Source of the DNA: Micromonospora antibiotica
Lineage (GTDB): Bacteria > Actinomycetota > Actinomycetes > Mycobacteriales > Micromonosporaceae
Assembly (NCBI RefSeq): GCF_017599305.1
Contig: NZ_JAGFWR010000004.1
Span: 62,001 to 126,000 of the forward strand
Length of the DNA: 64,000 nucleotides
Direction of reading: 5' to 3'
This document shows, in pieces, positions 9,307 to 18,605 of the stretch. Under the pieces are notes generated by a model that made no database searches, had not been told where the DNA came from, and saw nothing but the letters and a program-made list of their open reading frames with translations. The stretch's first letter is position 1; each line of letters starts with the position of its first letter. The position numbers were made by a program, and so were the translations under genes.

Positions 9307-10937
9307 GCGGCCGCCTCCGGTACCGGTTGCAGGAGCATCACCGCGCGAGTCGCCGGATCGCGGCGCGTCGGCCGCGGCGCGGCGATCCACCGGCCCGGCA
9401 GGTGGAAGACCGGCATCCGGCCGGGCAGCAGCACCCGCCACGTCGGCGCGACCAGCACACCTGCTCCGTCGCCGATGTGAAAGAGCGTGCAGGACAACCC
9501 ATCACGTAGACCGGTACGCCGGTCGGTCGTACCTGGTGCCAGACCGGCACGGACCGCGGTCATCAGTGCCGCGAGCGCGACCTGCGCCGCGCGTGGTGAC
9601 AGCTGCTCGCCCGGCTCACTCGCGAGAATCTCCTCGATCGCCGCCGCATGCTCGGCTCTCCTGAGCTCACGCGACGCCTGCACTGCTGCCCGCGCCGCCG
9701 AGTCGTCGCGCGCCGCTGGCGCACGGCCTCTCGCGCCCGTCCGACCTGTCGTGCGTAACAACTCGGGCAGCTCCACCGCCGGCCCGCCCCGCCACGTCGG
9801 GTTGCTAGACAGCTCCGTGTCGTCGGACTCCCCGTATAGCTTGCGCCACCGGTGATCGCCCGTGGCCGCCTGCAAGATTGCCGTGCCGTACTGCGGGTCG
9901 AGGCACGCCTTTGCGAGCAGCAACGCGCGAGCACGCCCCGTGGCGTAGCCGGCCGAGCTGTGCAATCGTCGCAGGTTGGCGTGCATGCCTGGTAGCGCAC
10001 GAACCAGCCGTAACGCGAACCTGCTCGACCGGCCGGTGTGCGGATCACACCACGCCGTCAGACCCGCCCAGTCGCTGACCTGGCCACCCCTGGAAGCGGT
10101 GAGCGCACCACGCTCAATGAGGGCGCGGGCCTGCGATTGGGCTACCGCGATCTCGGCCAGCGTCGTGAAGTACGGTCGCAGCAGCCGGTGCAGCACGTCA
10201 TGGGCCAGCTGGGCGCCGCGCTCCAGTTCCCCGGCAACATGCGTGGCGTAATCCACGAGCAGCCCCTTGAGCTCGGCGGTTGCTTCCTGATCGAGATCGA
10301 AACGGTCCGCCAGGCTGGCAAGGCTGTCCTCCGCACCCACCAGCGCCGTATCCAGATCGTCGTGGCCGGTGAACAGCCGCCCGATCAGCTCCGCGATCTG
10401 CGCGTCATCGCGCCGCGGTAAAGCCAGAGCGGTCGCCAGCTGTTCCACCGATTCCACGATGCGCGCCAGACTGGGCAGCGGAATCTCGCGCATCGTCGGG
10501 GTGGCGGCCAGCACTGAGGTGTAGAAGCGGTGCACCTGTCTCCCGGCGGGCGTCGCCGTCCAGCGCCAGTTCCGCGCCAGGATGTCGGCATGCCGGCGGA
10601 TTCGCGACGGGTCGCTGCGCCCGGTAGTCGCCGTCCAGTCCTTCAGCTTGTCCAGCCGCTTCTGCACCACCGTGTCGGACATCGCCGGCCCGCCGGCCGA
10701 AACCAGCACCGCGATCTCGGAAGGAGTCAGGTCGGTCACCGACGACTCGAGCACTGCCATGATCCTGATGTAATCGTCCGAGCCGGGCGCGACCAGGTAA
10801 GCCATCGCACGCCGCGAATCGGTCACCTCTACGTGGAACGTCTGCGCGTCATCACCGTCAGGACTCGGCCCGCGTTTCGTCCTGTCCGCCACTTCAGCAT
10901 GCCCTCCCCTGTGCCGTGGTGCGGCATCCCGGCGCAC
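9303..10937 (-). CDS. jetA: Wadjet/Ept kleisin-like subunit JetA (DUF2397/TIGR02677-like)
   Basis: This is the first gene of the minus-strand jetABCD operon, up to 544 residues. JetA proteins are kleisin-like bridges between the SMC heads and the KITE subunit. The family-like core starts near TFHVEVTDSRRAMAYLV and is mainly helical. The true start is uncertain: ATG 10937 gives about 35 extra residues of low-complexity basic sequence, while an internal ATG at 10805 would remove part of the likely conserved start. I therefore keep the longer form. The operon promoter should lie in 10938-11083, which has no other gene. All four subunits are intact. Confidence 0.85.
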   Translation of the reverse strand: MRRDAAPRHRGGHAEVADRTKRGPSPDGDDAQTFHVEVTDSRRAMAYLVAPGSDDYIRIMAVLESSVTDLTPSEIAVLVSAGGPAMSDTVVQKRLDKLKDWTATTGRSDPSRIRRHADILARNWRWTATPAGRQVHRFYTSVLAATPTMREIPLPSLARIVESVEQLATALALPRRDDAQIAELIGRLFTGHDDLDTALVGAEDSLASLADRFDLDQEATAELKGLLVDYATHVAGELERGAQLAHDVLHRLLRPYFTTLAEIAVAQSQARALIERGALTASRGGQVSDWAGLTAWCDPHTGRSSRFALRLVRALPGMHANLRRLHSSAGYATGRARALLLAKACLDPQYGTAILQAATGDHRWRKLYGESDDTELSSNPTWRGGPAVELPELLRTTGRTGARGRAPAARDDSAARAAVQASRELRRAEHAAAIEEILASEPGEQLSPRAAQVALAALMTAVRAGLAPGTTDRRTGLRDGLSCTLFHIGDGAGVLVAPTWRVLLPGRMPVFHLPGRWIAAPRPTRRDPATRAVMLLQPVPEAAA

Positions 10938-11083
10938 GCCTCCACAGCTTCGCAGAAGACCTTATCGACCACCTGCGACAATCTGTGACCTTGCGATCAC
11001 GTGTATCCATGCTTCTCTGGGAGGACCTGGTACTCCGTGGGGTCACCTGCCGGTGCAGCAGACCCTTCCGCAACAGTGCAGCC

Positions 11084-11215
11084 ATGAGTGACGAAGTCGC
11101 CGACCGCCTCACTCGCAACACCTACCGGGTGCTGATGACCCGGGGTATGCGTGGTGTGCTGCTCTCTTCCACGGATCCAGAGACTCAGGCGTTCCTGGCT
11201 GCCCGGATGCATGCC
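11084..11215 (+). pseudogene. Remnant of the C-terminus of a DUF2075-type ATPase
   Basis: The frame from ATG 11084 encodes RNTYRVLMTRGMRGVLLSS followed by TDPETQAFLAARM. This is the hallmark C-terminal strand and arginine-finger region of DUF2075/helicase-like ATPases. Neither the Walker A half nor the rest of the protein is present, and the reading frame continues into composition that does not look like a protein. A full DUF2075 protein has several hundred residues, so this is a scrap. It lies directly behind the Wadjet-type operon, on the opposite strand, which suggests that an earlier defence or helicase gene was deleted here. Confidence 0.6.
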
Positions 11216-11469
11216 GGGGCATGGTCTTTCACCGGCTCCGGGGGCTGGGGGCTGACGACCGGTGGGCCGTGTTCTTGGCGGTACCCCGATCGTCTGGGCC
11301 GCCCCTTCGGCCACTGGCACACTGTGACGGCCACGCGCTGCGGGGCGGGACTCGGGCGGCGCGTTTCCGGCGGGAACCGGATGCCGAAGGAGGCACGTGT
11401 GCTCGGGTCAGGGGTTTGACAGACCCGGTCGCGCCCACATACCCCCGAGCGGTCGCTCGACTGGGGGGC

Positions 11470-13074
11470 TCAGTCAGTGTCAGGCAAGCCGTACCGCCCG
11501 TACGCCGCCGAACACGGACCCAGGGCGTCATCGTCGAGGTGGGCCCGGGCGGTGGCGCGGCCCAGATTCCACTCCTGCCACGCGTCGCGCCGGTTGGACC
11601 CCGACGAGGGTGCCGAGCCGCCGGTCAGTTCGTTGGTGATCGCCGCCAGCGCGCAGGAGCGGTACGGCTCCGGCAGCTTCTGCAACGCCGGAACGGCGTC
11701 GGCGGACAGGGTGCTGAGGTAGTACACATCGATCCCGTGCTTCCCGAACCGGTTCACGTTCTGTTCGGCGATGAACGCGTCGGGATTGAGCACGGCCAGG
11801 CCGAGTAGTGCGCCGACGGCTGCGGCGAGGGCGGCCCGGGGCACCCATCGTCCCCGCAGTTTGATCCCGGCCACCAGGGTGAGCAGGAAGAGCACTCCCA
11901 ACCACAGTTCGCCGACGGTCACCAGCAACCGTTGCCGGGTGAACCCGTACGCCTGCTCGTAGGCCGCCATCCGGGAGAGGGCCGAGGCGACGATGACCAG
12001 GGTCAGGGCCGACAGCAGCCCCAGCAGCGCGCGCAGCAGCACCCGGTCGGGCACCGTGGCCCGGGGCGCGATCTGGGCCGCTACGCCCACCACGATCACG
12101 GTGAGCCCGGTGACCACCAGTAGCTGCCAGAAGCCGGCCCGGGCGTACTCGGCGTACGTCAGCCCGGCGGTCTTCGCCACGTGTTCACCGCCGCCGAACA
12201 GGACCGTCGCCTGGACCGCGACGAAGCCCGCGAACAGTGCGACCAGTGCGCCGACCGGAAGTGCCCACTCGACCCGGCGGACCAGTCCCAGCCGCGACCC
12301 CGGTTCGGGCACGGTCGTGCCGGTCAGCAGGCCGTAAGCCGCGACCGCCGTCACTACGACGGCGGCCACCGCCGACCCCAGCCACTGCACCCAGGTGGTG
12401 CCGTCGACCGAGGGGATCAGCACGGACAACACCTCGGCGAACGCCGCGTCCGCCTCGGCCAGCAGGAACCCGAACACGGCCAGCAACGCCACCGCTACCA
12501 GCCCGGCGATGGTGGTCCGCCGGGCCGCGCCCCGATCCTGAACGCGGATCCTGATCGCGTCCTTGAGTAGCCATCGCAGCGCGGCCGGCACCGAACCGAC
12601 CACCCGCAGCGGGGCGGCCACCAGGCTGCCAGCCGACCAGCGATCGGCCAGGGCCACGCAGCCGACCACCCCAGCGGCAAGCATGCACAGGACGAACAGC
12701 CAGTCCGCCGCGCGCACCGCGCCCACGGCGATCAGCGCCACCACGGCCACGGCCTCGCCGGCCCGGACCGCGGCACGACCGGACCACGCAAAACCGCTGC
12801 CGGCCGAGACCACTATCGCGGCGGCAACGGCGAGAGCGGTCAACAGCCACCCGATGCCCGGCCGGTCCCACGACAGCGCGACGGCCGCCACGATCGCGGC
12901 GCCCGCGGTGGCGGTGATCGCCGCTCGGGGCCGTGGCGCGGGCGTGGTGCCGGGCGGCCCGGACTCGGGCGGCGACGACTCGGGCGGCGACGGCTTGGTC
13001 GAGGACGACGCTGAGGACGACGGCTCGGGTGGCTCGCTCGGTGGTGGCGTGGCGGTCGTGACGGGCAACGACAT
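11470..13074 (-). CDS. DUF4153/DUF4173-family multipass membrane protein
   Basis: This is a 534-residue protein with a disordered Pro/Ser/Glu-rich N-terminus (about 70 residues), then some ten to twelve hydrophobic segments. The cytoplasmic tail motif DVYYLSTLSADAVPAL, preceded by NVNRFGKHG, is typical of DUF4173/DUF4153 proteins. Molecular function is unknown for the family. I chose ATG 13074 because AAGGGAA stands a few bases upstream; a longer frame to 13167 would cover the divergent promoter region. It is divergent from the HTH-nSTAND-WD40 gene and shares a 227-bp intergenic region carrying repeated GGTTGTCC elements, so the two may be co-regulated. No enzyme motif is seen. Confidence 0.8.
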   Translation of the reverse strand: MSLPVTTATPPPSEPPEPSSSASSSTKPSPPESSPPESGPPGTTPAPRPRAAITATAGAAIVAAVALSWDRPGIGWLLTALAVAAAIVVSAGSGFAWSGRAAVRAGEAVAVVALIAVGAVRAADWLFVLCMLAAGVVGCVALADRWSAGSLVAAPLRVVGSVPAALRWLLKDAIRIRVQDRGAARRTTIAGLVAVALLAVFGFLLAEADAAFAEVLSVLIPSVDGTTWVQWLGSAVAAVVVTAVAAYGLLTGTTVPEPGSRLGLVRRVEWALPVGALVALFAGFVAVQATVLFGGGEHVAKTAGLTYAEYARAGFWQLLVVTGLTVIVVGVAAQIAPRATVPDRVLLRALLGLLSALTLVIVASALSRMAAYEQAYGFTRQRLLVTVGELWLGVLFLLTLVAGIKLRGRWVPRAALAAAVGALLGLAVLNPDAFIAEQNVNRFGKHGIDVYYLSTLSADAVPALQKLPEPYRSCALAAITNELTGGSAPSSGSNRRDAWQEWNLGRATARAHLDDDALGPCSAAYGRYGLPDTD

Positions 13075-13301
13075 CAGATTCCCTTCGGACGCGGTGACGC
13101 GGCTTGCGGATCTGTGTCTAGTGGACGGCGGGTTGTCCGGCTTCGGGAGTGCGGTATGGACAAACAACAGTGGACAACCGATTCGGCCGCTTCAATCGTT
13201 CGAGGTTGTCCGGTTTCCGGATGTGGGAACTAAACAACCGTCGACCAGGCGATTCGACGACGGCCGCTGATAGCATTCGCATCTGTCGTTGGGGGTGGGA
13301 A
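13075..13301. promoter_or_regulatory. Divergent promoter region with repeated GGTTGTCC elements
   Basis: The region lies between two divergent genes. The 10-mer GGTTGTCCGG occurs exactly at 13131-13140 and 13204-13213. A reverse-orientation copy, TGGACAACCG (its complement contains GGTTGTCC), is at 13171-13180. Spacing between copies is about 30-40 bp. A natural candidate regulator is the HTH domain at the N-terminus of the downstream WD40 protein, but this is inference. Confidence 0.45.
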
Positions 13302-16300
13302 ATGCCGCGTCCGGAGCGGCCGGTGGGTCCGGGCGAGGGGCCGGCGCAGCGGTTCGCCCTCGCCTTACGGGAGCTGCGGCAGTCAGCGGGCAATCCGACG
13401 TACCGCGTGTTGGCCAAGCGGGCGCACTACTCGGCAACCGCGCTGGCGCAGGCCGCTGCGGGTGACCGGCTGCCGACCCTGGCAGTGGCGGTGGCGTACG
13501 CCCGCGCCTGCGATGGCGATCCCGAAGAGTGGACGGCCCGCTGGCGCAGTGCGGTCGCGGAACTGGACGCTGTGGCGCCACGGGCGACCGGTGCCCCCGA
13601 TCAGGTCGGGGACCGGCCGCCGTACCTGGGCCTGGCCGCCTACGGACCCGACGACGCGGACCTGTTCTGCGGTCGGGACCGCCTCGTCGCCGACCTCACG
13701 GACCGGCTGGCCCGGCACCGGTTCGTCGCGGTGGTCGGGCCGTCGGGCTCGGGTAAGTCGTCCCTGCTGCGGGCCGGTCTGCTGCCGGCCTGGCGCGCGA
13801 ACGAGGATCTGCGGACCGTGGTGATCACCCCCGGTGCCCACCCGGTGCGGGAGTTGGCGGACAACCCGGTGGCCCCGGGCGCCGACGGTCTGCTGATCGT
13901 CGACCAGTTCGAGGAGGTGTTCTCCCTCTGTGTGGACGAGTCCGAGCGGGAGACCTTCATCCGCGCGTTGCTCGCGGTGGCGGGCGAGGTGGGCGGCCGG
14001 ACCCGGGTGGTGATCGGGTTGCGGGCCGATTTCTACGCGCACTGCGCCCGCGTGCCCGAGCTGGTGGCGGCGCTGCAGGACGCGCAGTTGCTGGTCGGCC
14101 CGATGACGCCCGAGGAACTGTCGGTCGCCGTCACCGAACCGGCGGCCCGGACCGGCCTGATGGTGGAGAAGACCCTCGTCGCCACGATCATCGCCGAGGC
14201 GGCGTCCCGGCCGGCGGTGTTGCCGTTCGTCTCCCACGCCCTGTGGGAGACCTGGCGGCGGCGGCGCGGCACCGGGCTGTTCCTGGCCAGCTATGAGGCG
14301 GCTGGCGGCCTGGGCGGCGCGCTCGCGCAGTCGGCCGATCGGATGTTCGGGGAGCTGGACGAGGAGCACCGCCGAGCGATCCGGCGGATCCTGCTGCGGC
14401 TGACCGCGCTGGGCGACGGCACCGAAGACACCCGCCGGCGAGTCGCCCGGGCGGAGCTCGGCGACGACGCCGTCACCGCGCACGTCCTGGAACGCCTCGC
14501 GGCGGCCCGGTTGGTGACGATCGGCGAGGAGACCGTGGAGATCGCCCACGAGGCGCTCATCCGGGGCTGGCCGACGCTTCGGGACTGGCTCGCCGCCGAC
14601 CGCGAGTCGCTACGCGCCCACCGCCGCCTCACCGGTGCCGCCACCGACTGGGCGACGCACGGCGAGGACGACGCGTTCCTGTACCGGGGCAGTCTGCTCG
14701 CGGGCTGGGCCGACCGGGACATCGAAGCCCTCAACGGGACCGAACGCGATTTCCTCGCCGCCAGCCTGGCCCGGCAGACCCGCGACCACGCCCGCCGCCG
14801 GCGGCGGCTGCGGGTCACCGTCGGCAGTCTGGTCGCGGGCCTGGTCACGGTAAGCCTGCTGGCCGTCCTCGCCGTGGTACAGACCGTCACGGCGAATGCC
14901 CAACGTGACCTCGCCGTGGCCGACAGCCTGGCCGCCCAGTCGGTCGCGGTGCTGGCGACCCAGCCTGACCTGGCGAACCTGTTGGCGCTGGCCGGGCTCG
15001 GCCACTCCGTGACGGCGCAGACCGTGGCCAGCGCGCAGGCGGCGCTCTCGGCCCCGATGCACGTCGCGCGGCCACTGATCGGGCACTCCGGCGCGGTGAC
15101 CGCCGTCGGGTACAGCCCCGACGGCGGCACCGTGGCCACCGGCGGCGACGACGGCACCGTACGGCTGTGGACCGCCGGCCCGACCGCTGTGCTCACCCAG
15201 GGCAGTGCCGTGACGGCGATCGCCTTCACCAGGGACGGACGCCTGCTGGCGACCGGGGGAGTCGACGGCACCGTGCGGCTGTGGGACGCGACCACCCACC
15301 AACCCCTCGGCACGTTGACGGGTCGTGCCGCAGTCAACGCGGTGGCGTTCCATCCGGACGGTACGACCATAGCGACCGGGCACGCCGACGGTGCCGTCCG
15401 GCTCTGGGACACCCGCACCAGCCTTTCCCGGCCCGTGCCGGTCGGCCACGACGGCCCGGTGAACGCGGTGGCCTTCGACCGCACCGGGCTGATCCTGGCC
15501 ACCGGCGGGGACGACAACACCGCCCGGCTGTGGAACACGGCGACCCGTCAGACGACGATCCTCTCCGGCCACACGGGCGAGGTCTTCGCGGTCGCGCTGA
15601 GCCCGGACGGCACGACCCTCGTCACGGGTTCCGCAGACGGCACCGCGCGGATCTGGGACACCACGACCCACGAGTCCCGGGCCAGCCTCGTCGGGCACAC
15701 CCGCGTCGTGCGGGCCGTGGCGTTCGGGGCCGACGGCCGCACCGTGGTGACCGGAAGCTGGGACGGCACCGCGCGGATCTGGGACACCACCACGCACCAG
15801 CCCCTGGCCACCCTCGTCGGCCACACCGACGAGGTGCTCGCCGTGGGAACGAGTCCCGACGGCACTACCGTCGTGACCGGCAGCCGGGACGGCACCGCCC
15901 GCACGTGGGACACGAGGACGAGCCGGTCCGTCGCCACGCTCGGGGGTCACACCGGCTACGTCGACGCGGTGGCGTTCAGCCCGGACGGCCGGACCGTCGC
16001 TACGGGAAGCAGGGACGGCACCGTCCGCCTGTGGGACACCGCCCGGCACGGTCAGCTCGCCGTCCTCGACGCCAGGGCCGGCTTCGTCTTCACCGTGGCG
16101 TTCAGCCCTGACGGTACGACCCTTGCCACCGGGCACAAGGATGGCCGGATCCGACTCTGGGACACCAGCACCCGCCAACAGAAGGCCACCCTCACCGGGC
16201 ACACCGACGGCGTCGCCTCCGTCGCCTTCAGCCCCGACGGTCAGCTCCTGGCCAGCGCGTCCACCGACGGAACGGCCCGCTTGTGGGACCTGACCACCCG

Positions 16301-16982
16301 CCGTGCGTCCGCCGTGCTGACCGGCCACACCGGCTGGGTGGACGCCGTGGACTTCAGCCCCGACGGCAGCACCGCCTCGACCGCCTCGACCGACGGCACG
16401 GTCCGGCTCTGGGACTCTGACGCCGGCAGCACCATCGTCACCCTGGTGCCCAGGACCGGCCACCTGAACGCGGTGGCGTTCAGCCCGGACGGCCGGACCC
16501 TCGCCATCGCCCCCGCCGACGGCACCGCCCTGCTGTGGGACACTGCCGCCCGTCGAGTGGCGTCCGTCCTGATCGGACACACCGCAGAGGTGAACGCCGT
16601 CGCGTTCAGCCCGGACGGGCAGACCATCGCCACCAGCAGTCGGGACGGCACCACCCGCCTGTGGGACCGCGACAGTGGCCGGACGATCGTCGGTCTCACC
16701 GGTCACGTCGGCTGGGTCACGGCGGTGGCCTTCAGCCCGGACGGCAGGACGCTGGCCACCACCTCCTGGGACCACACCGCCCGCCTCACCCCCACCCCGG
16801 ACACCTGGCCCGCCGAGCTCTGCCGCCGAGCGGGACGGAACCTGACCGACGGCGAATGGGCCTACCACGTCGGGTCGGAGCCCTACCGGCGTCTCTGCCC
16901 CGAGCTACCCTCCGGCCAGGGAGCCGACCCCACCGCACCCGCACTGACCTACCCCGACCTCTGGCCTTCCGCCGGTGGCTGA
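13302..16982 (+). CDS. HTH-nSTAND1 NTPase-WD40 repeat protein
   Basis: This is a 1226-residue signal-integration protein. Residues 1-90 form an XRE-like helix-turn-helix (YRVLAKRAHYSATALAQAA). An nSTAND1 NTPase follows, with Walker A VVGPSGSGKSS and Walker B LLIVDQFEE. After a basic stretch there is one membrane-spanning segment (VGSLVAGLVTVSLLAVLAVV). The rest holds 14 WD40 repeats, most ending in RLWD or RIWD, enough for two seven-bladed propellers. Such STAND proteins are thought to sense ligands through the repeats and switch by NTP binding. ATG 13302 follows GGTGGGA; the frame extends to 13149 but that part is the promoter region. The ligand is unknown. It lies near, but not in, the Wadjet-type operon. 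Confidence 0.9.
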   Translation: MPRPERPVGPGEGPAQRFALALRELRQSAGNPTYRVLAKRAHYSATALAQAAAGDRLPTLAVAVAYARACDGDPEEWTARWRSAVAELDAVAPRATGAPDQVGDRPPYLGLAAYGPDDADLFCGRDRLVADLTDRLARHRFVAVVGPSGSGKSSLLRAGLLPAWRANEDLRTVVITPGAHPVRELADNPVAPGADGLLIVDQFEEVFSLCVDESERETFIRALLAVAGEVGGRTRVVIGLRADFYAHCARVPELVAALQDAQLLVGPMTPEELSVAVTEPAARTGLMVEKTLVATIIAEAASRPAVLPFVSHALWETWRRRRGTGLFLASYEAAGGLGGALAQSADRMFGELDEEHRRAIRRILLRLTALGDGTEDTRRRVARAELGDDAVTAHVLERLAAARLVTIGEETVEIAHEALIRGWPTLRDWLAADRESLRAHRRLTGAATDWATHGEDDAFLYRGSLLAGWADRDIEALNGTERDFLAASLARQTRDHARRRRRLRVTVGSLVAGLVTVSLLAVLAVVQTVTANAQRDLAVADSLAAQSVAVLATQPDLANLLALAGLGHSVTAQTVASAQAALSAPMHVARPLIGHSGAVTAVGYSPDGGTVATGGDDGTVRLWTAGPTAVLTQGSAVTAIAFTRDGRLLATGGVDGTVRLWDATTHQPLGTLTGRAAVNAVAFHPDGTTIATGHADGAVRLWDTRTSLSRPVPVGHDGPVNAVAFDRTGLILATGGDDNTARLWNTATRQTTILSGHTGEVFAVALSPDGTTLVTGSADGTARIWDTTTHESRASLVGHTRVVRAVAFGADGRTVVTGSWDGTARIWDTTTHQPLATLVGHTDEVLAVGTSPDGTTVVTGSRDGTARTWDTRTSRSVATLGGHTGYVDAVAFSPDGRTVATGSRDGTVRLWDTARHGQLAVLDARAGFVFTVAFSPDGTTLATGHKDGRIRLWDTSTRQQKATLTGHTDGVASVAFSPDGQLLASASTDGTARLWDLTTRRASAVLTGHTGWVDAVDFSPDGSTASTASTDGTVRLWDSDAGSTIVTLVPRTGHLNAVAFSPDGRTLAIAPADGTALLWDTAARRVASVLIGHTAEVNAVAFSPDGQTIATSSRDGTTRLWDRDSGRTIVGLTGHVGWVTAVAFSPDGRTLATTSWDHTARLTPTPDTWPAELCRRAGRNLTDGEWAYHVGSEPYRRLCPELPSGQGADPTAPALTYPDLWPSAGG

Positions 16983-17217
16983 CTGATTCGGCGTCTGCGC
17001 TGTTGGTGGGCGGCGCTGGTGCGGTGCCATGACGGCGTCGGGGTGCCGGGCCATCGCCTGCCCGGGGTGGTGGCCCGACCACCGAAGTGGTGCAGCACCA
17101 GCGTGCTGGTCACTCGTGCCCGAGCTCGGTGATGGCGGGCGTCTACGAGGCGCTCGTCGCTGGGTGGGCGGGTGTGGTAGCGGTCGCGGTCAGCACAAGG
17201 TCGTTAGAGTGCGACGC

Positions 17218-18051
17218 GTGGCTACCGATGGCGGAATCTATGAGCTGATGCGGCGCCACTGGTCGCAGGGGCGGCTGGTGTGTGTCGGCTTGGACCCGGA
17301 TCTGTCGAGGCTGCCGGCGGGCTTGGCCACTCATGACGCGGAACGGGCAACGGTCTTCTGTCGCGAGATCGCCGACGCGACGGCGGAGTTCGCTGCGGCG
17401 TTCAAGCTCAACAGCGCGTTCTTCGAACGGATGGGCGTACCCGGGATCCAGGCGCTGGAGTGCACGATCGCCTATATCAAGCAGGCACACCCGGACCGCG
17501 TCGTCATCGTCGACGCCAAGCGCGGGGACATCGACAACACGAATCTCTACTACGCCGAGGCTGTCTTCGACACCTGGGGCGCCGACGTGGTGACCGTGCA
17601 TCCGTACATGGGCCGTGAGTCCCTGGAGCCGTTCCTGCGGCGCGGAGACAAAGGGGTCATTGTGATGGGGGCGAACTCCTGCGCCGGGGTCGGGGAGTTC
17701 CAGGACCTGCCCGTCGGCTCCGAAGGCGTTCCGCTGTACGAGTACGTGTGCCGTCGGGTGGCAGGCAACTGGAACCGTCTCGGCAACTGCGCGGTGACCG
17801 CTGGTGCCACCGAGCCGGCCAAGCTCGCCCGGATCAGGCATGCCGTCGGCGACCTGCCCATTCTGCTGCTGGGTCTGGGCGCGCAGGGCGGGGATGTCGA
17901 CGAGTGCCTACGGGTGGGCAAGGCGCAGGACTCGTTCGGGCTGATCGCGAACTCGTCCCGTGCCATTCTCTACGCTTCGTCCGGTTCCGACTTCGCCGAG
18001 GCCGCCCACCGCGCCGCGGCGCGTTTCAACCAGCGCCTCTCCGACGGCTGA
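17218..18051 (+). CDS. pyrF: Orotidine 5'-phosphate decarboxylase
   Basis: This is a 277-residue protein of the long actinobacterial OMP decarboxylase type, which converts OMP to UMP in pyrimidine synthesis. The catalytic Lys/Asp network is visible in VDAKRGDIDNTN, with substrate-loop sequence LVCVGLDPDLSRL near the start and GLGAQGGD near the end. The start is GTG 17218; upstream in-frame sequence to 17029 looks non-coding. It stands alone, without other pyr genes, and its stop codon directly abuts an IS3 transposase scrap. This suggests a relocated or second copy; the usual actinobacterial pyrF is in the pyr operon. All catalytic residues I can check are present, so it should be active. Confidence 0.92.
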   Translation: MATDGGIYELMRRHWSQGRLVCVGLDPDLSRLPAGLATHDAERATVFCREIADATAEFAAAFKLNSAFFERMGVPGIQALECTIAYIKQAHPDRVVIVDAKRGDIDNTNLYYAEAVFDTWGADVVTVHPYMGRESLEPFLRRGDKGVIVMGANSCAGVGEFQDLPVGSEGVPLYEYVCRRVAGNWNRLGNCAVTAGATEPAKLARIRHAVGDLPILLLGLGAQGGDVDECLRVGKAQDSFGLIANSSRAILYASSGSDFAEAAHRAAARFNQRLSDG

Positions 18052-18195
18052 TACGACAACGCCCTGATGGAGAGCTTCTGGTCGACCTTGAAGATCGAAG
18101 TGGTCTACCGAGACTCCTGGCGGACCCGCGACGAGGCGGAGGACGCGATCTTCAGCTACATCGAGTGCTGGTACAACCGAAGCGCACAGTCGTAG
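18052..18195 (+). mobile_element. IS3-family transposase OrfB remnant (C-terminal integrase fragment)
   Basis: Immediately after the pyrF stop, in frame, the sequence reads YDNALMESFWSTLKIEVVY and then AEDAIFSYIECWYNRS before a TAG at 18193-18195. This is the region around the last catalytic Glu (ALMESFWSTLK) of IS3-family rve integrases. The first two catalytic Asp residues and the element ends are absent. It is therefore a deletion scar. It overlaps the 3' end of the minus-strand hypothetical gene and probably truncated it. Confidence 0.8.
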
Positions 18196-18605
18196 TTGCC
18201 GTCGTCGAGCATGGGATCGGCGTCGCGGAGGTGGGCGTCGAGCGGGACGTCGTCCCAGGGTGCGGTCTCGCTCAACCGGAGCAGGTGGCGCTCCTGCTCC
18301 CGGCCCGTTCTGCTGCCCATGTACTGTGCGCGAGTTGCCTTGATGAGCTTCGGCGTCAGCACGGGGTGCGTGCCGGCCAGCGGGTCGTAGGCGCGGACCG
18401 TGCGGGCATGCTGCTTGCAGTAGTCGACGAAGACGCCAAGCGGGTCGTTCACCGGTCGACCGGCGACCTCGATCGGGGTCACTGTGGCACCTGCTTCCTG
18501 ATTGCTCGGTGGAGTCTCCATCAGTTTCCAGCCTGCTTCCGTCCAATAGACCGTGCCGACCTCCCGGGCGACCATCGGGAGGAGCGCTCGGGTGACGACA
18601 GCCAC
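18156..18605 (-). pseudogene. Hypothetical gene truncated at its 3' end by the IS3 remnant
   Basis: The frame encodes up to 149 residues, with a protein-like stretch from about NDPLGVFVDYCKQHARTVRA to WDDVPLDAHLRDADPMLDD. I do not recognise the family with confidence. The last residues (CALRLYQHSM) are read antisense through the IS3 scrap, so the original C-terminus has been replaced. The start may be ATG 18605 or an internal ATG near 18518. No enzyme motif or membrane segment is visible. Codon use is normal for the window. It is probably not functional. Confidence 0.5.

Noticed and set aside
11221..11469. Extension of the DUF2075 frame and other short frames up to the DUF4173 stop
   Set aside because: Composition and codon use do not support coding beyond about 11215.
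14610..16868. Long minus-strand frame (752 codons) opposite the WD40 repeats
   Set aside because: It mirrors the periodic WD40 codons, is Gly/Val/Arg-rich with no domain, and the plus-strand frame is clearly the real gene.
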